64,000 nt of DNA from Mycetocola manganoxydans (GTDB lineage Bacteria > Actinomycetota > Actinomycetes > Actinomycetales > Microbacteriaceae). Each line of letters opens with the position of its first letter. Position 1 is the first letter of the stretch. The stretch spans positions 62,001-126,000 of the forward strand of contig NZ_RCUV01000006.1 of assembly GCF_003667545.1 (NCBI RefSeq). Reading direction: 5' to 3'. Made by a program: the position numbers and the translations under genes. The notes beneath the pieces are model-generated. The model was not told the DNA's origin. It did no database searches and was given only the letters and a program-made list of their open reading frames with translations. Positions 16,558 through 25,119 of the stretch are shown one piece after another.

Positions 16558-17931
16558 ATGACCACTACTGCAGTGACCAGCGAGCCCGATGAGGCGCTCG
16601 TTGTCGACCCGGAAACGGATGCGACGCCCGCGTCGCCCTCGCCGGTCGCGACACCGTCCGCCGGGAGCCCCGCACGGGCTGCCCGTCTGCGGCAGGTCGG
16701 GCAGAAGTCCGGTGCGCCGTTCGTCTGGCTGTGGGGCATCGTCTCGTCGTGGGGTGGCTGGCTGTGGCGAACGGCTTCGCCGTACCTCGCGGTCGTCTCC
16801 GGGCTCGGCGCCCTCGTGCTCACGAGCGCCATCGTCGCGCTCGTCGCCGGGCTGATCCTCGGTTGGGCCGAGCTCACCGTGGTGGCGATCGCCCTCTTTG
16901 CCGCCCTCGGGGTCGCAGCCCTGTTTCTCATCGGGCGCGCGACCTATGCCGTCGACATCGCCCTCAACCCGCGACGGGTCACGGTGGGGGAGCGGGCGAT
17001 CGGGCGCGTGCTCGTCACCAACACCGGCAAGAAGCCGTCGACGGCCACCACCCTCGAGGTCCCCGTCGGCGAGGGGCTGGCCGAGTTCGCGATCGGAGCG
17101 CTCTCGCCGGGGGCGGAGACCGAAGAACTCTTCGCCGTTCCGACCAACCGCCGTGCCGTCATCCTTGCCGGGCCCGCGGTCTCGGTCCGCGGAGACCAGC
17201 TCGGACTGTTCCGCCGTGCCGTGCGATGGACCGACCAGATCGAACTCTTCGTGCACCCCGTCACCACCCGGCTGCACCCGACGGCCGCAGGCCTCGTCCG
17301 CGACCTCGAGGGCCAGGTCACCAAGAAGATCACCAACAACGACATCTCCTTCCACGCCCTCCGCGCCTACGTCACCGGTGACGACGTGCGGTACGTGCAC
17401 TGGAGAACGTCGGCCCGCACCGGACAGCTCATGGTGCGCCAGTTCGAAGAGTCGCGCCGCAGCCAGCTGACCATCATCCACTCGAGCGATGAGCGGTATT
17501 ACGCCGACGACGCCGAGTTCGAGCTCGCGGTCTCCGTCACGGCATCCATCGGGGCGCAGGTCATCCGCGACGGCACCCAGATCAGCGTCGTCACCGAGGG
17601 CCGTATCCTGAAAACCCACTCGGTCACGTCGCTCCTCGACGACAGCTGCCGCGTCGAGAAGATCGTCGGTTCGACCGCGACACCACGCGAGTTCGCGCGG
17701 GAGTCGACGAAACGACTGCCGCCGCCGAGTGTCGTCGTCATCGTCGCCGGTTCGGCGATGGATGCTCCGGACTACCGGGCGATCCAGCGGTTGTTCGGGG
17801 GAGAGACGAACGTCATCGCACTCAAGATCGAGCACGGCTCACGACCTCGCGTGCAGGACGTGGCCGGATTGTCGATCGTGACGATCGGCGCGCTCGGCGA
17901 CCTGCCGCGAGTGATGGCGAGGGCGGTATGA
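16558..17931 (+). CDS. DUF58 (von Willebrand-like) membrane protein
   Basis: A 457-aa protein. About 70 flexible residues precede two transmembrane helices at roughly 71-125. After a beta-rich domain it carries the DUF58 signature YVTGDDVRYVHWRTSARTG and then a vWA-like region (LTIIHSSDERYY). DUF58 proteins typically partner MoxR ATPases. The vWA-like metal site and the MoxR neighbour suggest a complex assembled at the inner face of the membrane. It overlaps the next gene by ATGA, so stoichiometric translation with the transglutaminase-like protein is likely. Confidence 0.9.
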   Translation: MTTTAVTSEPDEALVVDPETDATPASPSPVATPSAGSPARAARLRQVGQKSGAPFVWLWGIVSSWGGWLWRTASPYLAVVSGLGALVLTSAIVALVAGLILGWAELTVVAIALFAALGVAALFLIGRATYAVDIALNPRRVTVGERAIGRVLVTNTGKKPSTATTLEVPVGEGLAEFAIGALSPGAETEELFAVPTNRRAVILAGPAVSVRGDQLGLFRRAVRWTDQIELFVHPVTTRLHPTAAGLVRDLEGQVTKKITNNDISFHALRAYVTGDDVRYVHWRTSARTGQLMVRQFEESRRSQLTIIHSSDERYYADDAEFELAVSVTASIGAQVIRDGTQISVVTEGRILKTHSVTSLLDDSCRVEKIVGSTATPREFARESTKRLPPPSVVVIVAGSAMDAPDYRAIQRLFGGETNVIALKIEHGSRPRVQDVAGLSIVTIGALGDLPRVMARAV

Positions 17932-20468
17932 GCGACGCCACCGGGCAGAAGCCGCCCCGCGCAACACGACGGCCAACAGGGCCGAAGGCAGCGAAAGCCC
18001 AAACGGAAGCGAAGCAGCCCACAGCGCCCAGGCAGCCGAATCCGCCGGCCCCGAAACTCGAACGCGGCACCGTGACTCTGGCCACCTGGCGCGACCTCGC
18101 CGTGATCACGGTTCTCTCCGCCATCGGCATCTGGGGCTTCGCGCCCGCCTTCAGCGACAACGGCTATCTCCTCGCCGGCCTCGGCGGTCTGATCGTCGGA
18201 ACCGGTGCGGCCTACCTCTCGCACCTTCTCCGCCTCAACGCGTTCTTCACCGGGCTCGGCGCGATCGCGCTCTACTTCCTCTTCGGCAGCGCACTGGCGA
18301 TGCCCGGCTATGCGTTGTTCGCCGTGCTGCCGAGCCTCACCACCCTTCGCGGTCTCGCACTCGGCGCGGTGTTCGGCTGGAACGACATGCTCACCCTCGC
18401 CGCACCGGTCGGCGCCCCCGACTACATCACGGTGCTCCCGTACGCCGCGGCGTGGCTCGTCGGACTGGTCTCGACGGTGCTCGTACTCCGCTGGCTCCCG
18501 CGCAAGGACCGCTCGGCCGGGCGCCTCGCCCTCCTCCTGCTCGGCCCCCTCACGCTGTATCTGCTGAGCGTGCTCTACGGAACCGGGACGCCGTTCCTCG
18601 CCGCAGTGCGGGGGATCGCCTTCGCCATTCTTGCCCTGCTCTGGCTGGGCTGGAGGCGCGGCACAGCGACCAACGCGAGTCTTCAGCAGCGCCGCGGCAT
18701 CAACCGGACCAAGCTTGTGGGCAGCGCCATCGTCGCGACCGCAGCGATCCTCATCGCTGCGGTCGCGGGATCGATCCTGGTCCCCGCTCCTGAGTCGAGG
18801 TTTGTGCTCCGTGACGAGGTCGTTCCCCCGTTCGACCCGCAGGACTACCCGAGCCCGCTCAGCGGATTCCGCAAGTACACGAAGGATCTGGGCGACACCG
18901 AGCTGTTCTCGGCGACGGGACTGAGCGCATCCGACCGGATTCGTCTCGCCGTCATGGACAGCTACGACGGGCGGTTGTGGGATGTCTCCGGTGCCGAGCA
19001 GCAGACAGACGGCTCCGGTTCGTTCCGGCTCGTCGGCGACGAGTTGCCGGCACCGAACCTGATCGACTCCTCCGCCGGCCGATCGGTCTCGATCACCGTC
19101 GAAGGCTATTCGGGCGTCTGGCTGCCGGTCGTCGGCTATCCGGAGACGATCACCCTGCCGACCGAGCCGACGGACACGACGCAGGACCTGCGGTACAACG
19201 CCGAGACGGCGACGACCGTCATCACGTCCGGTGTCGACAAAGGCTACGGGTACAGTTTCACCTCCAGCGTGCAGGACGAGTTCAGCGACGAAGACCTGGG
19301 CAATGTTCCGGTCGCGGCGGTCGAGCTGCCCCTCGTCGAGCGGGTGCCAGACGTCGTCGCCGCGAAAGCCGCCGAGTACGTCGGCAGTGCAGCGAACCCG
19401 ATCGATCAGCTGCGCGCCATGGAGCAGGCGATCAAGATCAACGGGTTCCTCAGCCACGGACTCGCCTCGGACAGCGTGCCTTCGCGAGCCGGGCACGGGG
19501 CCGACCGGATCGAGGAGCTTTTCACCCGCAACCAGATGATCGGTGACGAGGAGCAGTTCGCGGCGGCGTTCGCCCTCATGGCGCGCTCGCTCGGCTACCC
19601 GGCCCGTGTCGTGATGGGCTTCGCGCCCGATGACACCAAGGAGGGTGAACCGGTCACCGTCACCGGCGACGACGTCACCGCCTGGGTCGAGGTGCCGTTC
19701 GAGAAAGTGGGCTGGGTCAGTTTCACCCCTACTCCCGACGAGAAGGAGATCCCCCAGGATCAGAACCCCAAGCCCAAGACCGAGCCGCAGCCGCAGGTGC
19801 GCCAGCCGCCACGTGCGGAAAAGCCGGATGACGACCTCCTCACCGAGGTCGACATCAACGACAGTGAAGACGACGAGAAAAATGACGACGCCTTCACCGT
19901 TCCGCTCTGGGTCTGGGTCCTCGCCGGCGCCATCGGCATCCCGCTTCTCCTCTATCTCGTGCCGCTGCTGATCGTGGCCGCGATCAAGAGACGACGGATG
20001 CGACGTCGTCTCGACGCGCCGACGGCCGACGCACGCGCCGCCGGGGCGTGGGACGAACTGCTCGACCGCTATGCGGAGGCGGGGTACCTGCTGCCTGAAA
20101 CCGGAACGCGCCGGATGGTCGCCGTGAACCTCGGCGGCCAGGTCGAGCCGCTCAGGGCGTCAGGCACTGACACGGATGCCCCGGCGGAGAATGCGGGAGG
20201 AATCGCCACGCTCACCCGCCTCGCTCATGGAGCGGACGAGGCCGTTTTCGCCGGACGGGACGCCTCCGACGGCCACATTGACGAGCTGTGGCAGACAACG
20301 GAGTCCTCGACCGGCGCCGCGGCCGCGGCGGTAGGCTGGTGGCGTCGGCAGAAGAGCAAGTTCCGGATCCATTCGTCGAGAACGGTCACGGAGCGACTCA
20401 CCGCTCCCGGCACCACACAGCGGCGTCGCGCGAGTTCGCGACACCAGACGGACAGAGGGAAGAAATGA
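17928..20468 (+). CDS. Transglutaminase-like (TgpA-type) membrane protein lacking the catalytic triad
   Basis: An 846-aa protein: a basic tail of about 40 residues, six or so transmembrane helices (about 55-280), a large outside domain with the transglutaminase-like fold, a last helix at about 656-680 and a cytoplasmic tail. The fold signature is clear (EQFAAAFALMARSLGYPARVVMGF before TAWVEV and GWVSFTPTP), with Glu541 where the nucleophilic Cys should be, Thr584 in place of His and Thr600 in place of Asp. It should therefore not act as a protease or transglutaminase, and may bind peptide or cell wall instead. It is coupled by overlaps with DUF58 and the next FHA gene. Confidence 0.9.
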   Translation: MSDATGQKPPRATRRPTGPKAAKAQTEAKQPTAPRQPNPPAPKLERGTVTLATWRDLAVITVLSAIGIWGFAPAFSDNGYLLAGLGGLIVGTGAAYLSHLLRLNAFFTGLGAIALYFLFGSALAMPGYALFAVLPSLTTLRGLALGAVFGWNDMLTLAAPVGAPDYITVLPYAAAWLVGLVSTVLVLRWLPRKDRSAGRLALLLLGPLTLYLLSVLYGTGTPFLAAVRGIAFAILALLWLGWRRGTATNASLQQRRGINRTKLVGSAIVATAAILIAAVAGSILVPAPESRFVLRDEVVPPFDPQDYPSPLSGFRKYTKDLGDTELFSATGLSASDRIRLAVMDSYDGRLWDVSGAEQQTDGSGSFRLVGDELPAPNLIDSSAGRSVSITVEGYSGVWLPVVGYPETITLPTEPTDTTQDLRYNAETATTVITSGVDKGYGYSFTSSVQDEFSDEDLGNVPVAAVELPLVERVPDVVAAKAAEYVGSAANPIDQLRAMEQAIKINGFLSHGLASDSVPSRAGHGADRIEELFTRNQMIGDEEQFAAAFALMARSLGYPARVVMGFAPDDTKEGEPVTVTGDDVTAWVEVPFEKVGWVSFTPTPDEKEIPQDQNPKPKTEPQPQVRQPPRAEKPDDDLLTEVDINDSEDDEKNDDAFTVPLWVWVLAGAIGIPLLLYLVPLLIVAAIKRRRMRRRLDAPTADARAAGAWDELLDRYAEAGYLLPETGTRRMVAVNLGGQVEPLRASGTDTDAPAENAGGIATLTRLAHGADEAVFAGRDASDGHIDELWQTTESSTGAAAAAVGWWRRQKSKFRIHSSRTVTERLTAPGTTQRRRASSRHQTDRGKK

Positions 20469-21136
20469 CCGACGACGGCGTCACCGAATGGAACGGACAC
20501 GCGGTTCCTCCCCGGCCTCCGCTTCCCGTTCCGCCGGCCGACCCGACTTCCTCCGTTGCCGCGCCTGAGCCGGCCCAGGCACCGGATGCAGCCCCGTCGG
20601 TTCGTCCGGCTCCGACGGTCAGGAAGATCGGTATGCCGCCGGGCATGGAGCCGTCTCTCGACACCGTTCCCTCGTCGGACCACGCGGCCCCCGTGCCCGT
20701 CGCCAAACCGGAATTCGGGCTCGCCCCGACCCCGGTCCCGGTCGGCGGTACCCGTGTTGAGCCGAGCGCTCCTGTCACCGCACCCGCCCCCGTCGCAACG
20801 CCTCAGCGGAACCCACGTCTCGTCCTGCCGGACGGGCAGGTCCTCCCGCTCGATCACGGCATGATCGTCGGCCGGGATCCGCAGCACCAGGACGGCTATG
20901 GCGTCACGGCACGGGCGACGCTCCACGACGTCGAACGCAGTGTCTCCAAGACCCACGCGGTGCTCGGTTTCTCGGACGGCCGGGTCTGGGTGCTCGACCT
21001 CAACTCCACCAACGGCACCGTGCTCATCGACGAGAACGGCGCGGAGACGCTCTGCACTCCCGAAGTCGCAACCCCGCTTCCGGCGAACGCCGACGTGCGA
21101 TTCGGTGAGTATCGCGTGCGCATCAGCTTCGACTGA
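20465..21136 (+). CDS. FHA-domain protein with Pro/Ala-rich N-terminus
   Basis: A 223-aa protein starting at the ATG of an ATGA overlap. Residues 1-115 are Pro/Ala/Val-rich and disordered-looking, with one short possible phospho-site region (PTVRKIGMPPG). Residues about 118-223 form an FHA domain: MIVGRDPQ, VERSVSKTHAVLGF and LNSTNGTVLID provide the phosphothreonine-binding Arg, Ser, His and Asn. As the partner of the MoxR/DUF58/transglutaminase-like trio it probably couples that complex to the kinase encoded at 7696-9327. Confidence 0.9.
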   Translation: MTDDGVTEWNGHAVPPRPPLPVPPADPTSSVAAPEPAQAPDAAPSVRPAPTVRKIGMPPGMEPSLDTVPSSDHAAPVPVAKPEFGLAPTPVPVGGTRVEPSAPVTAPAPVATPQRNPRLVLPDGQVLPLDHGMIVGRDPQHQDGYGVTARATLHDVERSVSKTHAVLGFSDGRVWVLDLNSTNGTVLIDENGAETLCTPEVATPLPANADVRFGEYRVRISFD

Positions 21137-21138
21137 CC

Positions 21139-21681
21139 ATGTCGAGTCCCAGCCAGGGAACACGCGATCCGGGCCGGCCGGCATCCTTCCCCTACGTTCT
21201 GATCGCGTTCGCCGGCGTCCTCTACTTTGCCCTGGTGGTGTGCGCGTTCGGTTTCGTCAGCCTCCTGACGGACACGGATGTGGTGACCCAGGCGGATGCC
21301 GGTCCGCTCGTCGGTCCTTTCGCCACCGTCTCCGCCGTGGTGACCGTTCTCCTGTACCTGCTGGGGATCGCGCGACGATTCGAGCGGGAACAGCGCATCG
21401 CCCTCGAGTCGCGGTCGGGAGACCCGGCGAGGCTGCCACTCGGGCGAGCGATTCTGATCGGGTTCATCACCTTCATCGTCTACGTTCTCGCTGGAGCTCT
21501 CGCCTACTCGGTTGCCACGGCCCAGCTGTTCACCATCGTCATGTTCGCGGCCGGCTCGGCGATGAGCTGGTATGCCGTGTCCGTCGGCGTCCTCGCGGCG
21601 GGGATCACCGCCCTGTACATGCTCGTGCTCGCGAGCGGCGGGGAACATCCGGCGCGTCCCTTATGGCCGTGGGAGCGATAG
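21139..21681 (+). CDS. Small four-helix membrane protein
   Basis: A 180-aa protein starting 2 nt after the FHA gene. Four hydrophobic segments are visible at about 20-42, 55-75, 105-127 and 132-160, with a charged loop (ARRFEREQRIALESRSGD) between helices 2 and 3 and a short C-terminal tail. No catalytic motif. It lies at the end of the MoxR/DUF58 transcript and could be a structural subunit; family not recognised with certainty. Confidence 0.7.
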   Translation: MSSPSQGTRDPGRPASFPYVLIAFAGVLYFALVVCAFGFVSLLTDTDVVTQADAGPLVGPFATVSAVVTVLLYLLGIARRFEREQRIALESRSGDPARLPLGRAILIGFITFIVYVLAGALAYSVATAQLFTIVMFAAGSAMSWYAVSVGVLAAGITALYMLVLASGGEHPARPLWPWER

Positions 21682-21687
21682 GGCGAG

Positions 21688-21693
21688 TACTCT
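21688..21693 (+). promoter_or_regulatory. -10 element for a probably leaderless transcript
   Basis: TACTCT (21688-21693) fits TANNNT and ends 7 nt before the ATG at 21701. No ribosome site is visible. The expected transcription start coincides with the ATG, as in leaderless actinobacterial mRNAs. Confidence 0.5.
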
Positions 21694-21700
21694 CAGAGTC

Positions 21701-22339
21701 ATGGACCGGTCGCTCGATACCCGAGTGAGCCAGGCAGTCGACGCGTGGCTGCGCTGGCTGCCACGCTGGCAACCCTCCACCCACCGGGGCAGGACGAGGC
21801 TCTGCCGGCGCTGCTTCGGCTCGCCCATCATGGCCGCCGTCGGGCTCGACCACGATGTTCCACACGCCGTTCAGCACGGACTCTCCACCCGGATCAAAGC
21901 AATCGTCGACGACATCGTCGACGACTACACCCAGCGGAACCTCCCTCTCCTGCAGCGCGAACTCCACGAGGCTGACCTGCGGCGTGCCCGCCAATACCGC
22001 CCCGAACGAGGACTCGACCCCGAATTCGACGGTCTGCCGGTCGACCCCGAGCCCGTGCCGGGAGAACCGTACCTCTTCACCCTCGCCGGACTCGCCGGTG
22101 ACGAACCAGCCGACGACGAAGAACTGCCCGTCCCGCTCACCGAAGACGAAAAGGCGGCGCTCCGAACCGAGATCCGGCTCGCTGACGAGTGTGCGATCCA
22201 CGCGGGCAAACTCGTGTGCATCTCCGTGGAGACGCATCGGGAGCGCATCCAGGCAGCCGTCGCCCTCTACGTCGAGCCGCAAATCGAAGCCCTGCTTGCC
22301 GACCTGACCCTCGAACTGGACTCGCCGCCGTCCTGGTAA
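21701..22339 (+). CDS. Hypothetical acidic protein with a CxxC motif
   Basis: A 212-aa soluble, acidic protein. The start ATG 21701 is supported by a -10 hexamer 7 nt upstream. Near the N-terminus it has RTRLCRRCFGSP, where the paired cysteines might bind metal, then a region rich in Asp/Arg (DDIVDDYTQRNLPLLQRELH) and a C-terminal helical half that contains another pair of cysteines (DECAIHAGKLVC). I do not recognise the family. It is transcribed separately from the upstream operon. Confidence 0.6.
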   Translation: MDRSLDTRVSQAVDAWLRWLPRWQPSTHRGRTRLCRRCFGSPIMAAVGLDHDVPHAVQHGLSTRIKAIVDDIVDDYTQRNLPLLQRELHEADLRRARQYRPERGLDPEFDGLPVDPEPVPGEPYLFTLAGLAGDEPADDEELPVPLTEDEKAALRTEIRLADECAIHAGKLVCISVETHRERIQAAVALYVEPQIEALLADLTLELDSPPSW

Positions 22340-22399
22340 CATGCGGCATCTGTCGTCTGTGGGTAGTTCTGCCCCTATGGTGAGGCTCGTCCGGGTCGC

Positions 22400-22405
22400 T
22401 AGGGT
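22400..22405 (+). promoter_or_regulatory. -10 element upstream of the proline/glutamine-rich membrane protein
   Basis: TAGGGT (22400-22405) would start transcription near 22411-22413. That excludes the ATG at 22406 as a start and leaves a 30-nt leader with GGGGGACC before ATG 22442. No clear -35 hexamer. Confidence 0.4.
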
Positions 22406-22441
22406 ATGGCTACAGCCTGCACATCAACAACGGGGGACCGC

Positions 22442-23920
22442 ATGACGAACGAGAACGACGGCCAGCAGCACAACGGCCAGTGGGGAGAACCCCCGGTCAC
22501 CCCACCGCCGGTACCCCCGAACCCGTTCTCGCAGGTGCCACCGGCGCAGCAGCCTCCTCAGAACCCGTACTCCCAGCCGCAGGCCGCCCCGGAGCAGGAG
22601 AATCCGTACACGCAGCAGCAGCCATACCCCCAGACCCCACCGAACCCCTACACGCAGGGTGCGCCGAACCCATACGCCCAGAACGCATCCGGCGAGCACC
22701 CGACGGGCGAACAGCCGCCGGTGGCGCCGAATCCGTACAACCAGGGCCAGCAGTCGCAGGGCGCGTACGGGCAGAACCAGCAGGCGCCCCAGCCGCAGAA
22801 CCCGTACAGCCAGGCGCAGCCGACAGCCGCATATCCGCCGTCCGCGCAGCCGACAGCCGCATATCCCGCGGGAAGCTCGGCGCAGACAGAGGCATACCCA
22901 CCCATGGGTGGTCAGCCCCCTCTCGGCCCGACTCCGCCGAAGAAGAAGCGCAGCAAAGCGCCCTGGATCGCCGGCGGGGTCGTCCTTCTGCTCCTCATCG
23001 TCGGTGGCATCGTCGGCATCAACCTCGGCAACGCCGCGCATGCCCCGCATCTTCCTGTGGCGGCCTACCTCGACGCTCTGAAGAAAGGTGACGCCGAGGG
23101 TGCGTTGAAGCTCGCGAAGGTCACGGTCGAGAAGACCGACCTGTTGCTCACCAACGAGGCGTACAAGAACGCCGAAGACAAGATCACCCGCTACACCATC
23201 GGTGAGTCGAGCGTCTCGGATGAGACGGCGACGATCGAAGCCTCGATCACCCAGGGCGGCGAGAAGTACGACACCGAGTTCACCCTCACCAGAACGGGTA
23301 AGGATGCCGTGCTGTTCGATGTCTGGGAGCTCGACGCGCCACCCATCGCCACCGTCGCTGTAAGCATCGCCGCTCCCGAGGATTCGGTTCTCGAGGTCGC
23401 CGGTCTTGACGCCACCTCAGCGCTGAGTGAGGGCGCAGCCGAGCTTCGCGCGCTTCCCGGCACATACTCAGTCGCACTCGGTGGAGACGCCGAGTTCTTC
23501 GAGGCCGAACCCGCCAGCGCCTCCGTCGTCGGGTTCACCGCAGACACCGTCGAGGCCGAACCGCTCACGGTGGCGCTCACCGAAGCCGGGACAACGGCAG
23601 CAACGGATGCCGTGAACACCTGGCTCGACGCGTGCATCGCGTCCAAGGAGCTCGCCCCGAAGGACTGCCCCTTCTTCGCGACGAACCCGCGGAACTACAA
23701 GCTCTCGAACATCGTGTGGACGGTCACGAAGCCGACGTTCACGGTCGGTGAGTACAGCGCAGGCGGCTGGTCGGTCACGAGCGATTCGGACGGAACCGCC
23801 AAGGCGACAGCATCCGCTGAGGGCGCGGGCACCACCACCAGCGGTGAGCTGCCCTTCGACATCGCAGGAGTGGTCGAAGGCTTCTCGGACAACGGGGCGA
23901 TCTTCGTTCCCGCCGTCTGA
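22442..23920 (+). CDS. Membrane protein with Pro/Gln/Tyr-rich repeat N-terminus and extracellular domain
   Basis: A 492-aa protein. Residues 1-165 are low complexity, built from repeats of the NPY-x-Q type (NPYSQPQ, NPYTQQQ, NPYAQN, NPYNQGQ) and PTAAYP; such tails are seen on actinobacterial membrane proteins that self-associate or bind partners in the cytoplasm. One helix at about 173-196 (WIAGGVVLLLLIVGGIVGIN) anchors it, with the basic PKKKRSK before it inside. The 290 residues outside contain two beta-rich segments and a Cys pair (ACIASKELAPKDC). No enzyme motif recognised. It is the last gene before the ribosomal superoperon. Confidence 0.7.
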   Translation: MTNENDGQQHNGQWGEPPVTPPPVPPNPFSQVPPAQQPPQNPYSQPQAAPEQENPYTQQQPYPQTPPNPYTQGAPNPYAQNASGEHPTGEQPPVAPNPYNQGQQSQGAYGQNQQAPQPQNPYSQAQPTAAYPPSAQPTAAYPAGSSAQTEAYPPMGGQPPLGPTPPKKKRSKAPWIAGGVVLLLLIVGGIVGINLGNAAHAPHLPVAAYLDALKKGDAEGALKLAKVTVEKTDLLLTNEAYKNAEDKITRYTIGESSVSDETATIEASITQGGEKYDTEFTLTRTGKDAVLFDVWELDAPPIATVAVSIAAPEDSVLEVAGLDATSALSEGAAELRALPGTYSVALGGDAEFFEAEPASASVVGFTADTVEAEPLTVALTEAGTTAATDAVNTWLDACIASKELAPKDCPFFATNPRNYKLSNIVWTVTKPTFTVGEYSAGGWSVTSDSDGTAKATASAEGAGTTTSGELPFDIAGVVEGFSDNGAIFVPAV

Positions 23921-23926
23921 TGTCAT

Positions 23927-23955
23927 TTGACCGCGATCTACCCAGCGGATAGAAT
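23927..23955 (+). promoter_or_regulatory. Promoter of the str operon (rpsL-rpsG-fusA-tuf)
   Basis: TTGACC (23927-23932), a 17-nt spacer and TAGAAT (23950-23955) make a near-consensus housekeeping promoter. Transcription from about 23962 gives a leader of about 220 nt before rpsL. The leader holds a small hairpin (GCAGCGC arms at 24082-24088 and 24095-24101) but no obvious leader peptide. Confidence 0.75.
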
Positions 23956-24184
23956 TCATGAGGTGTGTGCTTTGTCACGCTTCGAACGCGAGCCTTCGGG
24001 TGCGTCGAGGGGCTTGAGAACGTCACCACACCGGGCCGGATAGCTCATGCGCCGGCCCCCACGGCATACCCATCATTTTCAGCAGCGCTCTTCTGCGCTG
24101 CCGGTGGGTCCAGATGAACTCGCCTCGCGCGAATGCTAGCAACACATTGCAGCTGTCACCGTGCAGCAAAAACAAGGAGAAGTA

Positions 24185-24559
24185 GTGCCAACTATTCAGC
24201 AGTTGGTCCGTAAGGGACGCACGCCGAAGGTCGTCAAGACCAAGGCCCCCGCCCTGAAGGCCAACCCCCAGCAGCGTGGCGTATGCACCCGTGTGTACAC
24301 CACCACCCCGAAGAAGCCGAACTCGGCGATGCGCAAGGTCGCTCGTGTGAAGCTCTCCAACGGCACCGAGGTCACCGCCTACATTCCCGGTGAAGGCCAC
24401 AACCTGCAGGAGCACTCGATGGTCCTCGTCCGTGGTGGACGAGTGAAGGACCTCCCGGGTGTCCGCTACAAGATCATCCGCGGCGCGCTCGACACGCAGG
24501 CCGTGAAGAACCGCAAGCAGGCCCGCAGCCGCTACGGCGCCAAGATGGAGAAGAAGTAA
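24185..24559 (+). CDS. rpsL: 30S ribosomal protein S12
   Basis: 124 aa, the usual length for the family. Start GTG 24185, preceded by AAGGAGAAG; the protein reads [11 protein letters not shown] at the N-terminus. S12 lies at the decoding centre. The residues where streptomycin-resistance substitutions occur, Lys43 (in TTPKKPNSA) and Lys88 (in GRVKDLPG), are wild type. First gene of the str operon; its TAA shares one base with the ATG of rpsG. Confidence 0.98.
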   Translation: MPTIQQLVRKGRTPKVVKTKAPALKANPQQRGVCTRVYTTTPKKPNSAMRKVARVKLSNGTEVTAYIPGEGHNLQEHSMVLVRGGRVKDLPGVRYKIIRGALDTQAVKNRKQARSRYGAKMEKK

Positions 24560-25029
24560 TGCCTCGTAAGGGACCAGCACCAAAGCGCCCCGTCGTCGCA
24601 GACCCCGTCTACGGCGCACCGATCGTCAGCCAGCTCGTCAACAAGATCCTCGTTGACGGCAAGAAGGGCCTCGCCGAGCGCATTGTCTACAACGCACTCG
24701 AAGGCGTCGCAGCCAAGAACGGCCAGGACGCCGTCGTCACCCTGAAGAAAGCCCTCGACAACGTGCGCCCGACCCTCGAGGTCCGTTCGCGCCGCGTCGG
24801 TGGCTCCACCTACCAGGTGCCCGTCGAAGTCAAGCCTCACCGCGCCAACACCCTCGCGCTTCGCTGGCTCACCAGCTACGCCAAGGGTCGCCGCGAGAAG
24901 ACGATGACCGAGCGTCTCACCAACGAGATCCTCGATGCATCAAACGGTCTCGGTGCCGCGGTCAAGCGCCGCGAGGACACCCACAAGATGGCCGAGTCGA
25001 ACAAGGCCTTCGCTCACTACCGCTGGTAG
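24559..25029 (+). CDS. rpsG: 30S ribosomal protein S7
   Basis: 156 aa, standard bacterial length. Starts [10 protein letters not shown] and contains [11 protein letters not shown] and [17 protein letters not shown], typical S7 blocks that contact the 3' domain of 16S rRNA. Translation is coupled to rpsL by a TAATG overlap. A 90-bp gap with an imperfect inverted repeat (GGATGCTCCGGAGC near 25038) separates it from fusA. Confidence 0.98.
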   Translation: MPRKGPAPKRPVVADPVYGAPIVSQLVNKILVDGKKGLAERIVYNALEGVAAKNGQDAVVTLKKALDNVRPTLEVRSRRVGGSTYQVPVEVKPHRANTLALRWLTSYAKGRREKTMTERLTNEILDASNGLGAAVKRREDTHKMAESNKAFAHYRW

Positions 25030-25119
25030 CCGCGAACGGATGCTCCGGAGCGCAGTTCAGCTTCGGAGCATCCGCTCCGCCTGTTCGACCAATCCACACT
25101 CAACTTCCTGGAGGAACCC

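Noticed and set aside
17772-19496. A 574-codon open frame on the reverse strand opposite DUF58 and the transglutaminase-like gene
   Set aside because: High-GC codon bias leaves long open frames opposite real genes; the peptide is Arg/Gly/Asp/Glu-rich without domains and overlaps two well-supported genes.
24311-24450. Streptomycin-resistance substitutions in rpsL
   Set aside because: Lys43 and Lys88 are wild type.
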